A DNA stretch of 64,000 nucleotides. Source: Slackia sp. (GTDB lineage: Bacteria; Actinomycetota; Coriobacteriia; Anaerosomatales; Anaerosomataceae). This document shows positions 46,136 to 55,590 of this stretch, piece after piece. The stretch's first letter is position 1. Each line of letters begins with the position of its first letter. Location of the stretch: NCBI GenBank assembly GCA_020725885.1, contig DYEA01000007.1, positions 124,001 to 188,000 of the forward strand, given 5' to 3'. The notes below the pieces were generated by a model, which saw nothing but the letters and a program-made list of their open reading frames with translations, searched no databases and was not told the DNA's origin. The translations under genes and the position numbers were made by a program.

Positions 46136-46785
46136 CGCGGCTGGCGACGATCACCGACATCGAGCGAGTCTCCAACTCACGACGGGCGCGGCGCATCTGG
46201 CTCGACGGTGAGCCGTTCCGGACGACCTCGGCAGCGGTGATCAAGATGCTTCGCTTGGGCGTCGGCGATGCGGTCGACCCGCAACGGCTTGCGACCCAAT
46301 GCGACGCGCTTGAGCGAACGGCGGCACGCGAACGAGCGATCGGCCTCTTGGCACGCCGCGAGTTCAGCGTCCACCAGCTCGCCAGCAAGCTCGCCGACGA
46401 CGGATACGCACCCGCCACGGTCGACGAGACCCTCGGCCGTCTCGTCGCATCGGGGCTCGTCGACGACGCGCGCTTCGCTGAGACCCTCGTCAGGGCGCGC
46501 ACGCGAGCAGGGTACGGGCTCCGCGCGATCCGCCGCGATCTCGAGCGCGCAGGCATCCCGACGCACTTGGCGGATGCCGCGCTCGACGCCGCCGCCGATG
46601 GCGAGGGCGCCGTCGACGCCACAGCGGTCGCCCGCCGCCTCGCACGCCCTCACGACGACGTGCGCAAGCTCGCCGCTCGGCTGGTTCGTCGCGGGTTCGA
46701 GTTCGACGAGTCGCTGTCCGCCGCACGCACCGCGTTGTGTGATGGGACGCCTGGGACGGGCGCGGCCGATGACGCATCCGGTTGA
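46132..46785 (+). CDS. recX: RecA regulator RecX
   Basis: RecX inhibits or remodels RecA filaments. The 217-residue helical repeat protein shows the typical patterns [43 protein letters not shown] and [15 protein letters not shown]. An N-terminal segment of about 60 residues ([17 protein letters not shown]) precedes the helical repeats, as in several Gram-positive RecX proteins. Co-transcription with recA puts it under LexA control. Confidence 0.92.
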   Translation: MTRLATITDIERVSNSRRARRIWLDGEPFRTTSAAVIKMLRLGVGDAVDPQRLATQCDALERTAARERAIGLLARREFSVHQLASKLADDGYAPATVDETLGRLVASGLVDDARFAETLVRARTRAGYGLRAIRRDLERAGIPTHLADAALDAAADGEGAVDATAVARRLARPHDDVRKLAARLVRRGFEFDESLSAARTALCDGTPGTGAADDASG

Positions 46786-46810
46786 GAGCCCTGCGCCAGG
46801 CGCGCCCTTC

Positions 46811-46840
46811 TTGACGCTGCTCGCGCCTGCCGGGTACCAT
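46811..46840 (+). promoter_or_regulatory. Promoter upstream of the rny leader
   Basis: TTGACG (46811-46816), an 18-bp spacer and TACCAT (46835-46840) make a near-consensus promoter just after recX. It gives a transcript starting near 46847, about 270 nt before rny. Confidence 0.6.
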
Positions 46841-46846
46841 CAGCAC

Positions 46847-47119
46847 GGCAAATGTGATCGAATCGACGCCCTCGCTGGACGTCGATGTGCATGCAGGAAC
46901 CGGTGAAGACAGCCTCTCGTGCAGAGCGCAGATGCTCTGCCGTTCTGCTATACGCGTCGACCCGATTCCTCATGTGGTCTATCGCACTTGCCGGGCGCGT
47001 GGGCGTCCGGCGCTGACCGGCAACGGCGGGGGAGCGACCCCTCCCTTCCGGCGCAGGCCGCCCGCTCCGTGCAGGCCCATGCGCCCGCACTGTACGACGC
47101 GACCGGAAGGAGGGGACAC
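46847..47119 (+). ncRNA. Structured non-coding leader or small RNA before rny
   Basis: This is the main part of the only gene-free stretch over 300 bp (46786-47119). Three clear hairpins are visible: ATCGACG / CGTCGAT (46862-46886), GCAGAGC / GCTCTGC (46921-46940) and GCCGGGCGC / GCGTCCGGC with one G-U (46990-47011). Near the 3' end GGGGG / CCCC can pair (47028-47042). No convincing ORF with a ribosome site is seen. It could be a regulatory leader of rny or an independent small RNA; I do not recognise a known riboswitch. Confidence 0.45.
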
Positions 47120-48649
47120 GTGATATTCGTGTACATCCTCGTCTCCCTCGTCCTCGGCGCTGCTATCGGCTACTTCGCGCACCGGTACTTCGTATCGGAC
47201 GCCATCGCGCGCTCCCGCGAATCGGCAGAGCGGCTCCTGGAGGATGCCAAGCGGCAGGCTGAGACCACCAAGAAGGAGATGCTCCTCGAAGCCAAGGACG
47301 AGATCTTCAAGATGAAGGCTCAGGCCGAGGAGGAGAACAAGGAGCGCCGCAAGGAGCTCACTGCGCTCGAGAACCGCCTGATGCAGCGCGAGGAGGCTTT
47401 GGAGCGCCGCGCTGAGGCGCTCGACAAACGCGAGCACCAGCTGTCGAGCATGCAGGGCCAGATCCAGAAGATGGAGCGCGACCTGCAGGAGGCCATCGCG
47501 CAGGAGCGCGAACGCCTCGAAGCGCTCGCGGGGATGACGACCGAGCAGGCCCGCCAGGTCCTGCTCGACCGCGTGCGCCAGGACGTGACGCAGGACGCGG
47601 CGATGATCATCCGAGAGGCCGAGACGCGCGCCCGCGAGGAGGCGGACCGGAAGGCCCGCAACATCGTCAGCATCGCGATCCAGCGCGTCGCCGCAGACCA
47701 CACCGCGGAGTCGACGGTCTCCGTCGTGCACATACCCTCGGACGACCTCAAAGGCCGCCTGATCGGGCGCGAAGGGCGCAACATCCGCGCCTTCGAGCAG
47801 CTCACGGGCATCAACCTCATCATCGACGACACGCCCGAGGCGGTCATCCTTTCGTCGTTCGACCCCGTGCGGCGCGAGATCGGCCGCGTGACCCTCGAAG
47901 GTCTCATCGCTGACGGCCGGATCCACCCGGCACGCATCGAGGAGATGTTCGCCAAGGCCACGGCCCTCGTGGAGCAGCAGATCCGCGATGCCGGCGAGGC
48001 GGCCGCGCTCGACGCCGGCATCCCGAACCTGCACACCGATCTGGTACGCACCCTCGGGCGGCTCAAGTTCCGCACGTCGTACGGTCAGAACGTGCTGAAG
48101 CACTCCCTCGAGGTAGCGCACCTGGCCGGCGTCATCGCGAGCGAGCTCGGCGTCGATCCGAAGACGGCGAAGCGCGCGGGACTGCTCCACGACATCGGCA
48201 AGGCGATCGACCACGAGGTCGAGGGGCCGCACGCGGTCATCGGCGCAGACCTCGCCCGGCGGCTCGGCGAGTCTCCGGACGTCGTGCACGCCATCGAGGC
48301 GCACCACGCCGACGTCGAGCCCGCGACCGTCGAAGCAGTCATCGTGCAGGCGGCCGACGCCGTGTCCGCGTCCCGTCCGGGCGCCCGGCGCGAGACGCTC
48401 GAGAGCTACATCAAGCGGCTCGAGAAGCTGGAGAAGCTCGCAGAGTCGCACAAAGGCGTCGAGAAGTCCTACGCGATGCAGGCCGGCCGTGAGATCCGCG
48501 TGATGGTCAAGCCGGAGGAGATATCCGACGCGGAGTCGACGGTGCTCGCTCGCGAGATCGCCAAGCAGATCGAAGACGAGCTGCAGTATCCGGGGCAGAT
48601 CAAGGTCATGGTCATCCGCGAGAGCCGCGCGATCGAGTACGCGAAGTAA
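47120..48649 (+). CDS. rny: Ribonuclease Y
   Basis: RNase Y is a membrane-anchored endonuclease that starts mRNA decay. It has an N-terminal membrane helix (2-20), a long coiled coil (about 25-150, rich in Glu, Lys and Arg), a KH domain ([27 protein letters not shown], spaced) and an HD domain with [10 protein letters not shown] and [22 protein letters not shown]. The 509-residue size fits. GTG at 47120 follows AAGGAGGGG at 4 bp; upstream in-frame sequence lies in the non-coding leader. Confidence 0.96.
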   Translation: MIFVYILVSLVLGAAIGYFAHRYFVSDAIARSRESAERLLEDAKRQAETTKKEMLLEAKDEIFKMKAQAEEENKERRKELTALENRLMQREEALERRAEALDKREHQLSSMQGQIQKMERDLQEAIAQERERLEALAGMTTEQARQVLLDRVRQDVTQDAAMIIREAETRAREEADRKARNIVSIAIQRVAADHTAESTVSVVHIPSDDLKGRLIGREGRNIRAFEQLTGINLIIDDTPEAVILSSFDPVRREIGRVTLEGLIADGRIHPARIEEMFAKATALVEQQIRDAGEAAALDAGIPNLHTDLVRTLGRLKFRTSYGQNVLKHSLEVAHLAGVIASELGVDPKTAKRAGLLHDIGKAIDHEVEGPHAVIGADLARRLGESPDVVHAIEAHHADVEPATVEAVIVQAADAVSASRPGARRETLESYIKRLEKLEKLAESHKGVEKSYAMQAGREIRVMVKPEEISDAESTVLAREIAKQIEDELQYPGQIKVMVIRESRAIEYAK

Positions 48650-48667
48650 GGAAGCGGTGCGCCCGCG

Positions 48668-49750
48668 ATGAGCGACGATGCGGAGCGGTTGCTGGAGTTC
48701 GTCTCGTCCGTCTCCGGCGACGCATACCTCAAGGTCGAGGAGACCTTGGGGGACGGCTTCGTCCGCCTGAAGGTCTCGGAAGCCGAGCGCAGACAGGCGA
48801 AGCACGACATCCGGAGCGTCGAGGACGTCGTCGTCGAGCTGCTCCGCAACGCGCGCGACGCGCACGCGCAGCGGATCTTCGTTGCCACCACGCGAGACGG
48901 CGACGAACGCCTGCTCACGGTCGTGGACGACGGCGTCGGCGTTCCGGCGCACCTGCACGAGGCCGTGTTCGAGCCACGCGTGACGAGCAAACTCGAGACG
49001 ATGGTAGTCGACAGGTGGGGCGTGCACGGACGCGGCATGGCCTTGTTCTCGGTCCGCTCCAACACCCGGATCGCGCGGATCGCGTGCTCTGAGCCGCACA
49101 AGGGCTGCGCCGTCCAGGTCGTCGCGGACGTCGCGGAGCTCCCCGAGCGGAGCGACCAGTCCACGTGGCCGGAGGTCGAGCCCGACGAGGCCGGCGGGCT
49201 CCACGTGGTGCGCGGTCCGCACAACATCGCCCGCCGCGTCATCGAATTCGCTTGCGAGCATCCTGAGACCGCGGTCTACCTCGGGTCTGCGGTCGAGACG
49301 GTCGCGACGATGCACGCCGTGGCCCGGTCGGTCCTCGAACCAGGGGACCTGCTGTTCTGCGACGACCCGGCCGCAGTGCCGATCTGGCAGCGTCCGGCGG
49401 TGTGCGCGGATGCCGACGAGCTCGTCGAGGTCTCAGCGGCGATGGGTCTCGAGATCTCCGAGCGGTCGGCCCATCGCATCCTCAGCGGCGAGGTCCCAGC
49501 GCTGCCGACCGTACTGGAGTCTCTCACGAAGAGCCACAGCGGACCGCGCCAACCTTCGACCCCGGACATCTTCCGCGACCGGCGGTCCGTCAAGCTCGCT
49601 GCGACCGACGTCGCGGCCTTCTCCGCCGAGCTCGAAGAGGCCTTCGACGTGCTCGCTGAACGCTACTACATCCGCCTCAAAGGGGAACCGAAGGTCAAGG
49701 TCCTCGGCGAGGAGATCCGGGTCCGCTTCCTGTTCGAGAAGGACGAGTAG
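48668..49750 (+). CDS. GHKL-type ATPase of unknown role next to spoVS
   Basis: The 360-residue protein has a histidine-kinase/HSP90/MutL-type ATP-binding fold. The N box is VEDVVVELLRNARDAHA (Glu57, Asn61, Asp64), the G1 box VVDDGVGVP (87-93), and a G2-like GVHGRGMALFSVRS (118-131). There is no receiver, sensor or phospho-histidine box and no membrane helix. The C-terminal 200 residues, which include DLLFCDDPAAVPIW and a possible helix-turn-helix ISERSAHRILSGEVPALPTVLESL, match nothing I can name. In B. subtilis ymdB stands at this position between rny and spoVS. It might act on SpoVS or on RNA metabolism. Confidence 0.75.
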   Translation: MSDDAERLLEFVSSVSGDAYLKVEETLGDGFVRLKVSEAERRQAKHDIRSVEDVVVELLRNARDAHAQRIFVATTRDGDERLLTVVDDGVGVPAHLHEAVFEPRVTSKLETMVVDRWGVHGRGMALFSVRSNTRIARIACSEPHKGCAVQVVADVAELPERSDQSTWPEVEPDEAGGLHVVRGPHNIARRVIEFACEHPETAVYLGSAVETVATMHAVARSVLEPGDLLFCDDPAAVPIWQRPAVCADADELVEVSAAMGLEISERSAHRILSGEVPALPTVLESLTKSHSGPRQPSTPDIFRDRRSVKLAATDVAAFSAELEEAFDVLAERYYIRLKGEPKVKVLGEEIRVRFLFEKDE

Positions 49751-49757
49751 CGCGGGT

Positions 49758-49786
49758 TTGGCGGCCGACGCGCCTGCCGCTATACT
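49758..49786 (+). promoter_or_regulatory. Promoter of spoVS
   Basis: TTGGCG (49758-49763), a 17-bp spacer and TATACT (49781-49786) form one of the strongest sigma-70-type promoters in the window. It starts 8 bp after the upstream gene ends and leaves a leader of about 80 nt. Confidence 0.6.
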
Positions 49787-49873
49787 CTATTCGCCGCACC
49801 AGCAGCCCAGATGCCCCAGCCCAGCAGCCCACACCGCAGCGAGACCGCACGACCGATGCAGCAGGAGGCGTAC

Positions 49874-50149
49874 GTGGAAGTCCTCAAGGTCTCCAGCAAG
49901 TCCAGCCCGAACTCAGTGGCAGGAGCGCTCGCCGGCGTCATCCGGGAGCACGGCGCCGTCGAGGTCCAGACCGTCGGCGCAGGAGCGCTGAACCAGGCCA
50001 TCAAAGCCATCGCGATCGCCCGCGGTTTCGTCGCCCCGATGGGCCAGGACCTCGTCTGCACGCCCGCGTTCGCCGACATCGAGATCAACGGCGAGGAGCG
50101 GACCGCTATCCGGTTGCTGGTCGAGCCTCGCGCCGCGCGCCACGGCTAG
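49874..50149 (+). CDS. spoVS: Stage V sporulation protein S (SpoVS) family
   Basis: SpoVS is a small Alba-like protein that affects septation and spore coat assembly in Bacillus and also occurs in non-sporulating bacteria. The family core is nearly invariant: SSPNSVAGALAGVIRE, GAGALNQAIKAIAIARGFV and INGEERTAIRLLVEPR. GTG at 49874 is the likely start because AGGAGG lies 5 bp upstream and it gives the usual N-terminus MEVLKVSSKS. The product is 91 residues. Confidence 0.95.
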   Translation: MEVLKVSSKSSPNSVAGALAGVIREHGAVEVQTVGAGALNQAIKAIAIARGFVAPMGQDLVCTPAFADIEINGEERTAIRLLVEPRAARHG

Positions 50150-50159
50150 ACCGCCCCGC

Positions 50160-51008
50160 ATGACGGTCGACCTGCACATACACAGCACGGCATCGGACGG
50201 CGCGCACACCCCCGAGACCCTGGTGCGCATGGCAGCGGAGGCCGGTCTCGCCGCGATCGCCATCGCAGACCACGATACGGTCGCCGCCGTCTCTGCGGCG
50301 CAACAGGAGTCCAGCCGCATCGGCGGACCGCGCATCCTGACTGCCGTGGAGCTCTCCGCGCGGGCCTCAGACGGGCGGTCGGTGCACGTGCTCGGCTATC
50401 ACCTCGACCCGGCGTCGAACGCCCTTCAGGCCTTTCTGGAAGCGCAGCGCGCCGAGCGGCTCCGCCGCGCCGAGCGGATGGTCGAGTCGCTCGCCAAAGC
50501 CGGATACCCGGTGACGGTCTCCTCCGTGCTCGCGCACGCGAACGGCGCGTCGGTCGGCCGCACGCACGTGGCGCTGGCCTTGGTCCACGACGGCGCCGTG
50601 CCGTCCGTCGGGGCGGCTTTCGCGGAGCTCATCGGCCGCGGCAAGCCGCACTACGTCCCGAAGGCGGTCCCCGACGTCGTCGAGGTCATCGACCTCGTGC
50701 ACAGCGCAGGCGGTCTCGCCGTTCTCGCGCACCCCGCCGTGAGCGGCGTCCTCGACCTCGTCGAGCCGCTCGCAGCCACGGGCCTCGACGGCGTCGAGGC
50801 GTACCACGCGCAGCACACGGTGGCGCAGCGCCAGGAGGTCGCACGCCTCGCTCGGCGTCTAGGCCTTGCGGCAACAGGCGGTTCGGACTTCCACGGCCAC
50901 CCTGGGGACACGGCGCGCCTCGGCGCAGGCGAGGCTCCCGACGCCGTCCTGGACGAGCTGGACGCACGCCTCGGCCGGCCGTCTGCTCAGCACGAAAGGA
51001 CGCCCTGA
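50160..51008 (+). CDS. PHP-domain phosphoesterase
   Basis: PHP domains bind three metals and hydrolyse phosphoesters. The 282-residue protein has DLHIHSTASDGAHTPE, ADHDTVAAV, ITAVELSA-like LTAVELSARASD, HPAVSGVLD and GSDFHGHPGD, giving the full set of metal ligands. The arrangement matches the RNase AM/YciV type, which in E. coli degrades 5' ends of RNA and 3',5'-bisphosphates. The exact substrate is uncertain. It follows spoVS by 10 bp. Confidence 0.88.
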   Translation: MTVDLHIHSTASDGAHTPETLVRMAAEAGLAAIAIADHDTVAAVSAAQQESSRIGGPRILTAVELSARASDGRSVHVLGYHLDPASNALQAFLEAQRAERLRRAERMVESLAKAGYPVTVSSVLAHANGASVGRTHVALALVHDGAVPSVGAAFAELIGRGKPHYVPKAVPDVVEVIDLVHSAGGLAVLAHPAVSGVLDLVEPLAATGLDGVEAYHAQHTVAQRQEVARLARRLGLAATGGSDFHGHPGDTARLGAGEAPDAVLDELDARLGRPSAQHERTP

Positions 51009-51009
51009 G

Positions 51010-52347
51010 GTGCGCACCTACCACGTCATCACCTTCGGCTGCCAGATGAACAAGCACGACTCCGAGCACATCGCAGGGCTTCTCGAGTCGCGGCTCGGGC
51101 TCGTGCGCGCCGAGGACGCCGAGCACGCCGACGTCGTCGTCTTCAACACCTGCGCGGTGCGCGAGGGGGCCGAGGAGCGCCTCATCGGACAGGTCTCCGC
51201 GCTCAAGCCGCTCAAGGCCCTGAACCCGAACCTGGTGATCGCGGTGGGGGGTTGCGTGGCGCAGCACGAACGCTCGCGGCTCTTCCAGATGCTCCCGCAC
51301 GTCGACGTGGTCTTCGGCACCCACAACATCCCCGAATTGCCGGACCTCATCGCACGCGCCGCGTCCGGAACGCCGGCGCTGTCCGTGCCGGACGAGCCTT
51401 CGCTCGACGTCGAGCGCACGCCGTCGATACGCGAGACTCGTTGGCACGCGTGGCTGCCGATAGCGGTCGGCTGCGACAACTGGTGCTCGTACTGCATCGT
51501 GCCTCGCACTCGCGGTCGTGAGCGCTCCCGTCCGTTCGACGAGGTCGTCGCCGAGGCGGAGCGCCTGGTCGCGGACGGCGTCGTCGAGATCACGCTGCTC
51601 GGCCAGAACGTGAACTCGTACGGCCGGGACCTCTACGGGAAGCCCCGGTTCGCCGAGATCCTCCGGGCCGTCGCCCGTACCGGCGTGAAGCGCCTCAGGT
51701 TCGTCACGAGCCATCCGAAAGACCTGTCGGACGACACGCTTCGCGCGATGGCTGAGGAGCCGGCGGTCTGCGAGTACCTTCACCTGCCCGCACAAAGCGG
51801 TTCGACCCGCATCCTGCGCGCCATGAACCGCGGCTATAGCAAAGAACAGTACCTCGCTGCCGTCGAGCGCGCATACGAGCTCGTGCCCGGTCTCGCGCTG
51901 TCGGGCGACGTCATCGTCGGATTCCCGGGCGAGACGGAGCAGGACTTCGAGGAGACGCTGGACCTCGTGCAGCGCTGCCAGTACGACCAGCTATTCACCT
52001 TCCTCTACTCGCCGCGTCCAGGCACGAGGGCAGCGCAGCTCCCGGAAACCGTTCCCTCCGCGATCGCGCAAGACCGCTTCGAGCGCCTGACCGAGCTCGT
52101 CCGGGACTCGGCGCTCGAAAAGAACCGCCGGCTCGTCGGAAGCACGGTCGAGGTGCTCGTCGAAGGACCGTCCCGCAAAGACCAGGACATGCTGGCAGGC
52201 CGCACCCGTACGAACAAGCTCGTGCACGCGCCGTTCCCGGCGGGCGCGGACCCCGCGTCCCTCGAGGGAACCTTCCTTGCCGTACGCGTTGTCGAAGCGC
52301 ACGCGTGGCACCTCATGGGCGAGGTCGCTGGGTATCAACGCCAGTAG
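51010..52347 (+). CDS. miaB: tRNA-2-methylthio-N6-dimethylallyladenosine synthase MiaB
   Basis: MiaB methylthiolates i6A37 in tRNAs, the base that MiaA (53742) first prenylates. The N-terminal cluster Cys11 (GCQMNKHDSE), Cys48 and Cys82, the radical SAM Cys155, Cys159, Cys162 (GCDNWCSYC) and a C-terminal TRAM domain are in place. The GTG at 51010 follows AAAGGA and gives the usual MRTYHVITFGCQMN start; the longer frame overlaps the PHP gene. Length 445. Confidence 0.95.
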   Translation: MRTYHVITFGCQMNKHDSEHIAGLLESRLGLVRAEDAEHADVVVFNTCAVREGAEERLIGQVSALKPLKALNPNLVIAVGGCVAQHERSRLFQMLPHVDVVFGTHNIPELPDLIARAASGTPALSVPDEPSLDVERTPSIRETRWHAWLPIAVGCDNWCSYCIVPRTRGRERSRPFDEVVAEAERLVADGVVEITLLGQNVNSYGRDLYGKPRFAEILRAVARTGVKRLRFVTSHPKDLSDDTLRAMAEEPAVCEYLHLPAQSGSTRILRAMNRGYSKEQYLAAVERAYELVPGLALSGDVIVGFPGETEQDFEETLDLVQRCQYDQLFTFLYSPRPGTRAAQLPETVPSAIAQDRFERLTELVRDSALEKNRRLVGSTVEVLVEGPSRKDQDMLAGRTRTNKLVHAPFPAGADPASLEGTFLAVRVVEAHAWHLMGEVAGYQRQ

Positions 52348-52374
52348 GACACTGCTCCGCCGGAGGTGATCGCG

Positions 52375-53742
52375 ATGCATGACGGATTCTTCGGCGTCAT
52401 CGCACCGCACCCGCCCATCATGGTCCCAGAGGTCGGCGGATCGGATGCTGACGTCACGAACGCCTCGGCCGCCGCGCTCAAGGCAGCGGGAGCGATGCTT
52501 GCTCGATTCGGTCCCGACGCGGTGGTCGTGATGTCTCCGCACGCCCCGGGCATATCGGACGCATTCGTGGTAGAGACTGCGCCGCGCGTCTCTGGCTCGC
52601 TCGCGCAGTTCCGTGCGCCGCAAGTCCGCATCGACGCCACGACCGATACGGACTTGGCCGACGCCATCCTCGACGCCGCAGCCGATGCCGGGGTACCCGC
52701 GATCGACCGCGGCGAGTATCCGGCGCTGCACCCCGGCGTGCTGGACCACGGCTTCCTCGTGCCGATGAGCTTCCTCGACCGCGAAGGCCGCTACCCCGTG
52801 GTGCTCCTGTCGCTCTCCTGGCTTCCGCTTGCCGAGCACCGACGGTTCGGCGCCGTCGTCGCCCAAGCCGCGCGGCGGCTGGGGCGTCGCGTCGCATTCG
52901 TCGCGAGCGGCGACTGCAGCCACCGTCTGACCCCCACGGCTCCTGCGGGCTATTCGCCGCGCGGCGCTGTGTTCGACGCCATGCTCGTCGATACGCTCAA
53001 GAACGGCCGCCTGGACGACCTGGTGAACACCGACCTCGCGTTCGCCGAGGAGGCGGGGGAGTGCGGTCTGCGCTCCTTCGTGACGCTCTCCGGATTCCTG
53101 CCAGGCGCGTCCACGCGCGTGCTCGCGTACGAAGGCCCGTGGGGCGTCGGATACCTCACGGCGGTCGCCGGGGACCGCGTCCTGCTCGACGAGCTCGCGA
53201 CGCCGGAGTCGGGCGCGCGCGGCGGCATGCCCGGCGACGACGAGTCACCGCCGGTCGCGCTCGCGCGGCGCGCCATCGAGACCTACGTCCGCACGCGCCG
53301 CGTCATCGACCCTGAGCCTGCCGAAGGGCTGCTCGCGACGCAGGCCGGCGCGTTCGTGAGCCTGCACCGCGGCCACGAGCTCCGCGGCTGCATCGGCACC
53401 ATAGCCCCGACCGCTCCCACGTTGGCCCAGGAGATCGTGCACAACGCCATCCAGGCGGCCACCGCAGATCCCCGCTTCCCGCCGCTTTCGCCAGATGAGC
53501 TCGACGACCTCGAGATCTCCGTGGACGTGCTGCACGAGCCCGAGCCGTGCGCCTTCGAGGACCTCGACCCGAAGCAGTACGGCGTCATCGTGAGCGCGGA
53601 CTGGCGCCGAGGTCTGCTGCTGCCGGACCTCGAGGGCGTCGACACACCTGAGCAGCAGGTCGCGATCGCCATGCGCAAGGCCGGCATCGCGTCAGGCGAA
53701 CGCGTGCGCCTCGAGCGGTTCAGAGTAGACCGGTACCGGTGA
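52375..53742 (+). CDS. Fused AmmeMemoRadiSam system proteins B and A (MEMO1-AMMECR1)
   Basis: This 455-residue protein combines two partners that are separate genes in many genomes. The N-terminal MEMO domain (1-270), related to extradiol dioxygenases, has [35 protein letters not shown] and VASGDCSHR, with conserved histidines. The C-terminal AMMECR1 domain (about 285-455) shows [19 protein letters not shown] and [21 protein letters not shown]. The radical SAM partner is not in the window. Function is unknown. The ATG at 52375 lies 8 bp after GGAGG. It is coupled to miaA. Confidence 0.9.
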   Translation: MHDGFFGVIAPHPPIMVPEVGGSDADVTNASAAALKAAGAMLARFGPDAVVVMSPHAPGISDAFVVETAPRVSGSLAQFRAPQVRIDATTDTDLADAILDAAADAGVPAIDRGEYPALHPGVLDHGFLVPMSFLDREGRYPVVLLSLSWLPLAEHRRFGAVVAQAARRLGRRVAFVASGDCSHRLTPTAPAGYSPRGAVFDAMLVDTLKNGRLDDLVNTDLAFAEEAGECGLRSFVTLSGFLPGASTRVLAYEGPWGVGYLTAVAGDRVLLDELATPESGARGGMPGDDESPPVALARRAIETYVRTRRVIDPEPAEGLLATQAGAFVSLHRGHELRGCIGTIAPTAPTLAQEIVHNAIQAATADPRFPPLSPDELDDLEISVDVLHEPEPCAFEDLDPKQYGVIVSADWRRGLLLPDLEGVDTPEQQVAIAMRKAGIASGERVRLERFRVDRYR

Positions 53743-54740
53743 TGCTCGAGCTCGCAGGCCGCAAGAACGCAGCGCGCTTCGTCGTCGCCGTCGTCGGACC
53801 GACCGGCGTCGGGAAGTCCGAGCTCGCCGACCGCTTGGCAGTGCGGCTCGGCGGCGAGGTCGTCAGCGCCGACTCGATGCAGGTCTACCGCGGCATGGAC
53901 GTCGGCACCGCCAAAGTCCCGCCGCGCGCCCGCAGCGTGCCGTATCACTGCATCGACCTGGTGGAGCCCGGGACGCCCTTCTCTGCTGCGCTGTACCAGC
54001 AACACGCCCGCGCAGCCATCGAGGACATCCTCGGCCGCGGGGCCGTCCCGGTGCTCTGCGGCGGCACCGGCCTCTACGTGCGAGCTGCGCTCGACGACAT
54101 GCGCTTCCCTGCGGGCGAGCTCGCGTCGCCCGTGCGCGAGGAGCTCGAGGTTCTGGCTGCTCGCATCGGGCCGGCGGCCCTCCACGCGCGGCTCGCAGAG
54201 ATCGACCCCGCCTCTGCAGCGCTCATCCACCCCAACAACGTCCGGCGCACGATCCGCGCCCTCGAGATGGCTGCCGAGGGGACGTCGTATGCGGAGCAGG
54301 CGGAAGGCTTCTCGAGAAGGACGAGCGTGTATCCCTGCGTGTTCGTCGGGCTCGCGATGCGCCGTGACGCGCTGTACGCTCGCATCGACGAGCGCGTCGA
54401 CCACATGATGGCCGCCGGCTTGCTGGACGAGGTCCGAGAGCTGCTCGGACGCGGCTACCGCGAAGCGCTCACCGCTCGCCAGGCGATCGGCTACAAGGAG
54501 CTCGTGCCGGTGCTGGAAACCGGAGCGCCTCTGGACGAGGCGGTCGCTGCGATCAAGCAGGCGAGCAGACGGTACGCCAAGCGCCAGATGACCTGGTTCA
54601 AAGCCGACCCGCGCATCTCGTGGATCGACGTCACGGACAAAGACGCAGACGAGGTGCTCGAAGAGGCGCTCGCACTGCTAGAATCGCGTAACCGCCGCGG
54701 TCCGGGTGCGAAGGAGGAGCCATGCGGATCGAATTCGTGA
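53742..54740 (+). CDS. miaA: tRNA dimethylallyltransferase MiaA
   Basis: MiaA transfers a dimethylallyl group to A37 of tRNAs reading UNN codons. It has P-loop VVGPTGVGKSELA, SADSMQVYRGMDVGTAKV, GGTGLYVRAALDD and the tRNA-binding QAIGYKEL segment. At 332 residues it is normal. ATG 53742 overlaps the previous stop by one base; a GTG at 53739 is also possible. The dapF start lies 19 bp inside its end. Confidence 0.95.
   Translation: MLELAGRKNAARFVVAVVGPTGVGKSELADRLAVRLGGEVVSADSMQVYRGMDVGTAKVPPRARSVPYHCIDLVEPGTPFSAALYQQHARAAIEDILGRGAVPVLCGGTGLYVRAALDDMRFPAGELASPVREELEVLAARIGPAALHARLAEIDPASAALIHPNNVRRTIRALEMAAEGTSYAEQAEGFSRRTSVYPCVFVGLAMRRDALYARIDERVDHMMAAGLLDEVRELLGRGYREALTARQAIGYKELVPVLETGAPLDEAVAAIKQASRRYAKRQMTWFKADPRISWIDVTDKDADEVLEEALALLESRNRRGPGAKEEPCGSNS
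54677..54685 (+). promoter_or_regulatory. Possible extended -10 promoter of dapF inside miaA
   Basis: TGC directly followed by TAGAAT (54680-54685) lies in the last codons of miaA, 37 bp before dapF. No good -35 is seen. The same hexamer occurs before rimP and pyrH. Confidence 0.35.
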
Positions 54741-55582
54741 AGATGCACGGCATCGGGAACGATTTCGTCGTCATCGACGATCTCGAGGGAACGCTGGAGC
54801 TCGACCCATCAGCCGTGCAGTGGATCTGCGACAGGCACTTCGGCGTCGGCGGCGACGGAGTCATCTTGGTGCGTCGCGCGACGCGCGACGACGCCGATCT
54901 CTACATGCACTACTTCAACGCGGACGGCTCGTTGGCCGAGATGTGCGGCAACGGCATCCGCTGCTTCGTCAAGCACGCGGTGGACACCGGGCTGATCCCA
55001 CAGGACGCGTCGACCGTCCGCGTGGAGACCCTCGGGGGCGTCAAACCCGTGACGTTCTGGCGCGACGACGCCGGGCGCATGACCGTCGCCCGCGTCGACA
55101 TGGGTGTGCCCGAGCTGCAGCCCGAGAAGATCCCAGTCGACCTGCCAGGCGAGATGGTCTACGACTGTCCGCTCGAGACGCCGCACGGCACGGTGCGCAT
55201 CACCGCGGTCAGCATGGGCAATCCCCACGCCGTGATCTGGGTCGACGACGTCGACGCAGCCCCCGTGGAGACCGTCGGACCCGCCGTTGAGACGCACGCC
55301 GCGTTCCCGAAGCGCACCAACGTCGAGTTCGCCGAGCTCGTGGACGACGCTCACATCCGGCTGCGCGTATGGGAGCGCGGGGTCGGGGAGACGCTCGCGT
55401 GCGGCACAGGTGCATGCGCGACCGTCGTGGCCGCCGTGCTGTCGTGCCGCACCGGTCGCTCGGCCACCGTCGAGCTGCCCGGCGGCGAGCTCGAGATCCG
55501 CTGGCACGAAGACGAGCACGTCTACATGACGGGCCCTGCAACGACCGTCTTCTCAGGGGCCATCGAAGTTCCCGAGGAATGA
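54722..55582 (+). CDS. dapF: Diaminopimelate epimerase
   Basis: DapF interconverts LL- and meso-diaminopimelate with two active-site cysteines acting as acid and base. Cys75 is in EMCGNGIRC and Cys227 in ACGTGACAT; the start has FVKMHGIGNDFVVID. At 286 residues it is normal. Its AAGGAGGAG site lies inside miaA. It is followed by dapL, which makes its LL-substrate. Confidence 0.97.
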   Translation: MRIEFVKMHGIGNDFVVIDDLEGTLELDPSAVQWICDRHFGVGGDGVILVRRATRDDADLYMHYFNADGSLAEMCGNGIRCFVKHAVDTGLIPQDASTVRVETLGGVKPVTFWRDDAGRMTVARVDMGVPELQPEKIPVDLPGEMVYDCPLETPHGTVRITAVSMGNPHAVIWVDDVDAAPVETVGPAVETHAAFPKRTNVEFAELVDDAHIRLRVWERGVGETLACGTGACATVVAAVLSCRTGRSATVELPGGELEIRWHEDEHVYMTGPATTVFSGAIEVPEE

Positions 55583-55590
55583 GGCGGTTC

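Noticed and set aside
46847-47119. tRNA, 6S RNA or a known riboswitch before rny
   Set aside because: I could not fit a cloverleaf, a 6S-type long bulged hairpin or any riboswitch core I know; kept only as an unassigned structured RNA.
46979-49315. 778-codon open frame on the minus strand opposite rny
   Set aside because: It is the shadow of the coiled-coil and HD coding region of rny.
49874-50149. Proof of endospore formation from spoVS
   Set aside because: SpoVS occurs widely in bacteria that do not form spores, and no other sporulation-specific gene is present in the window.
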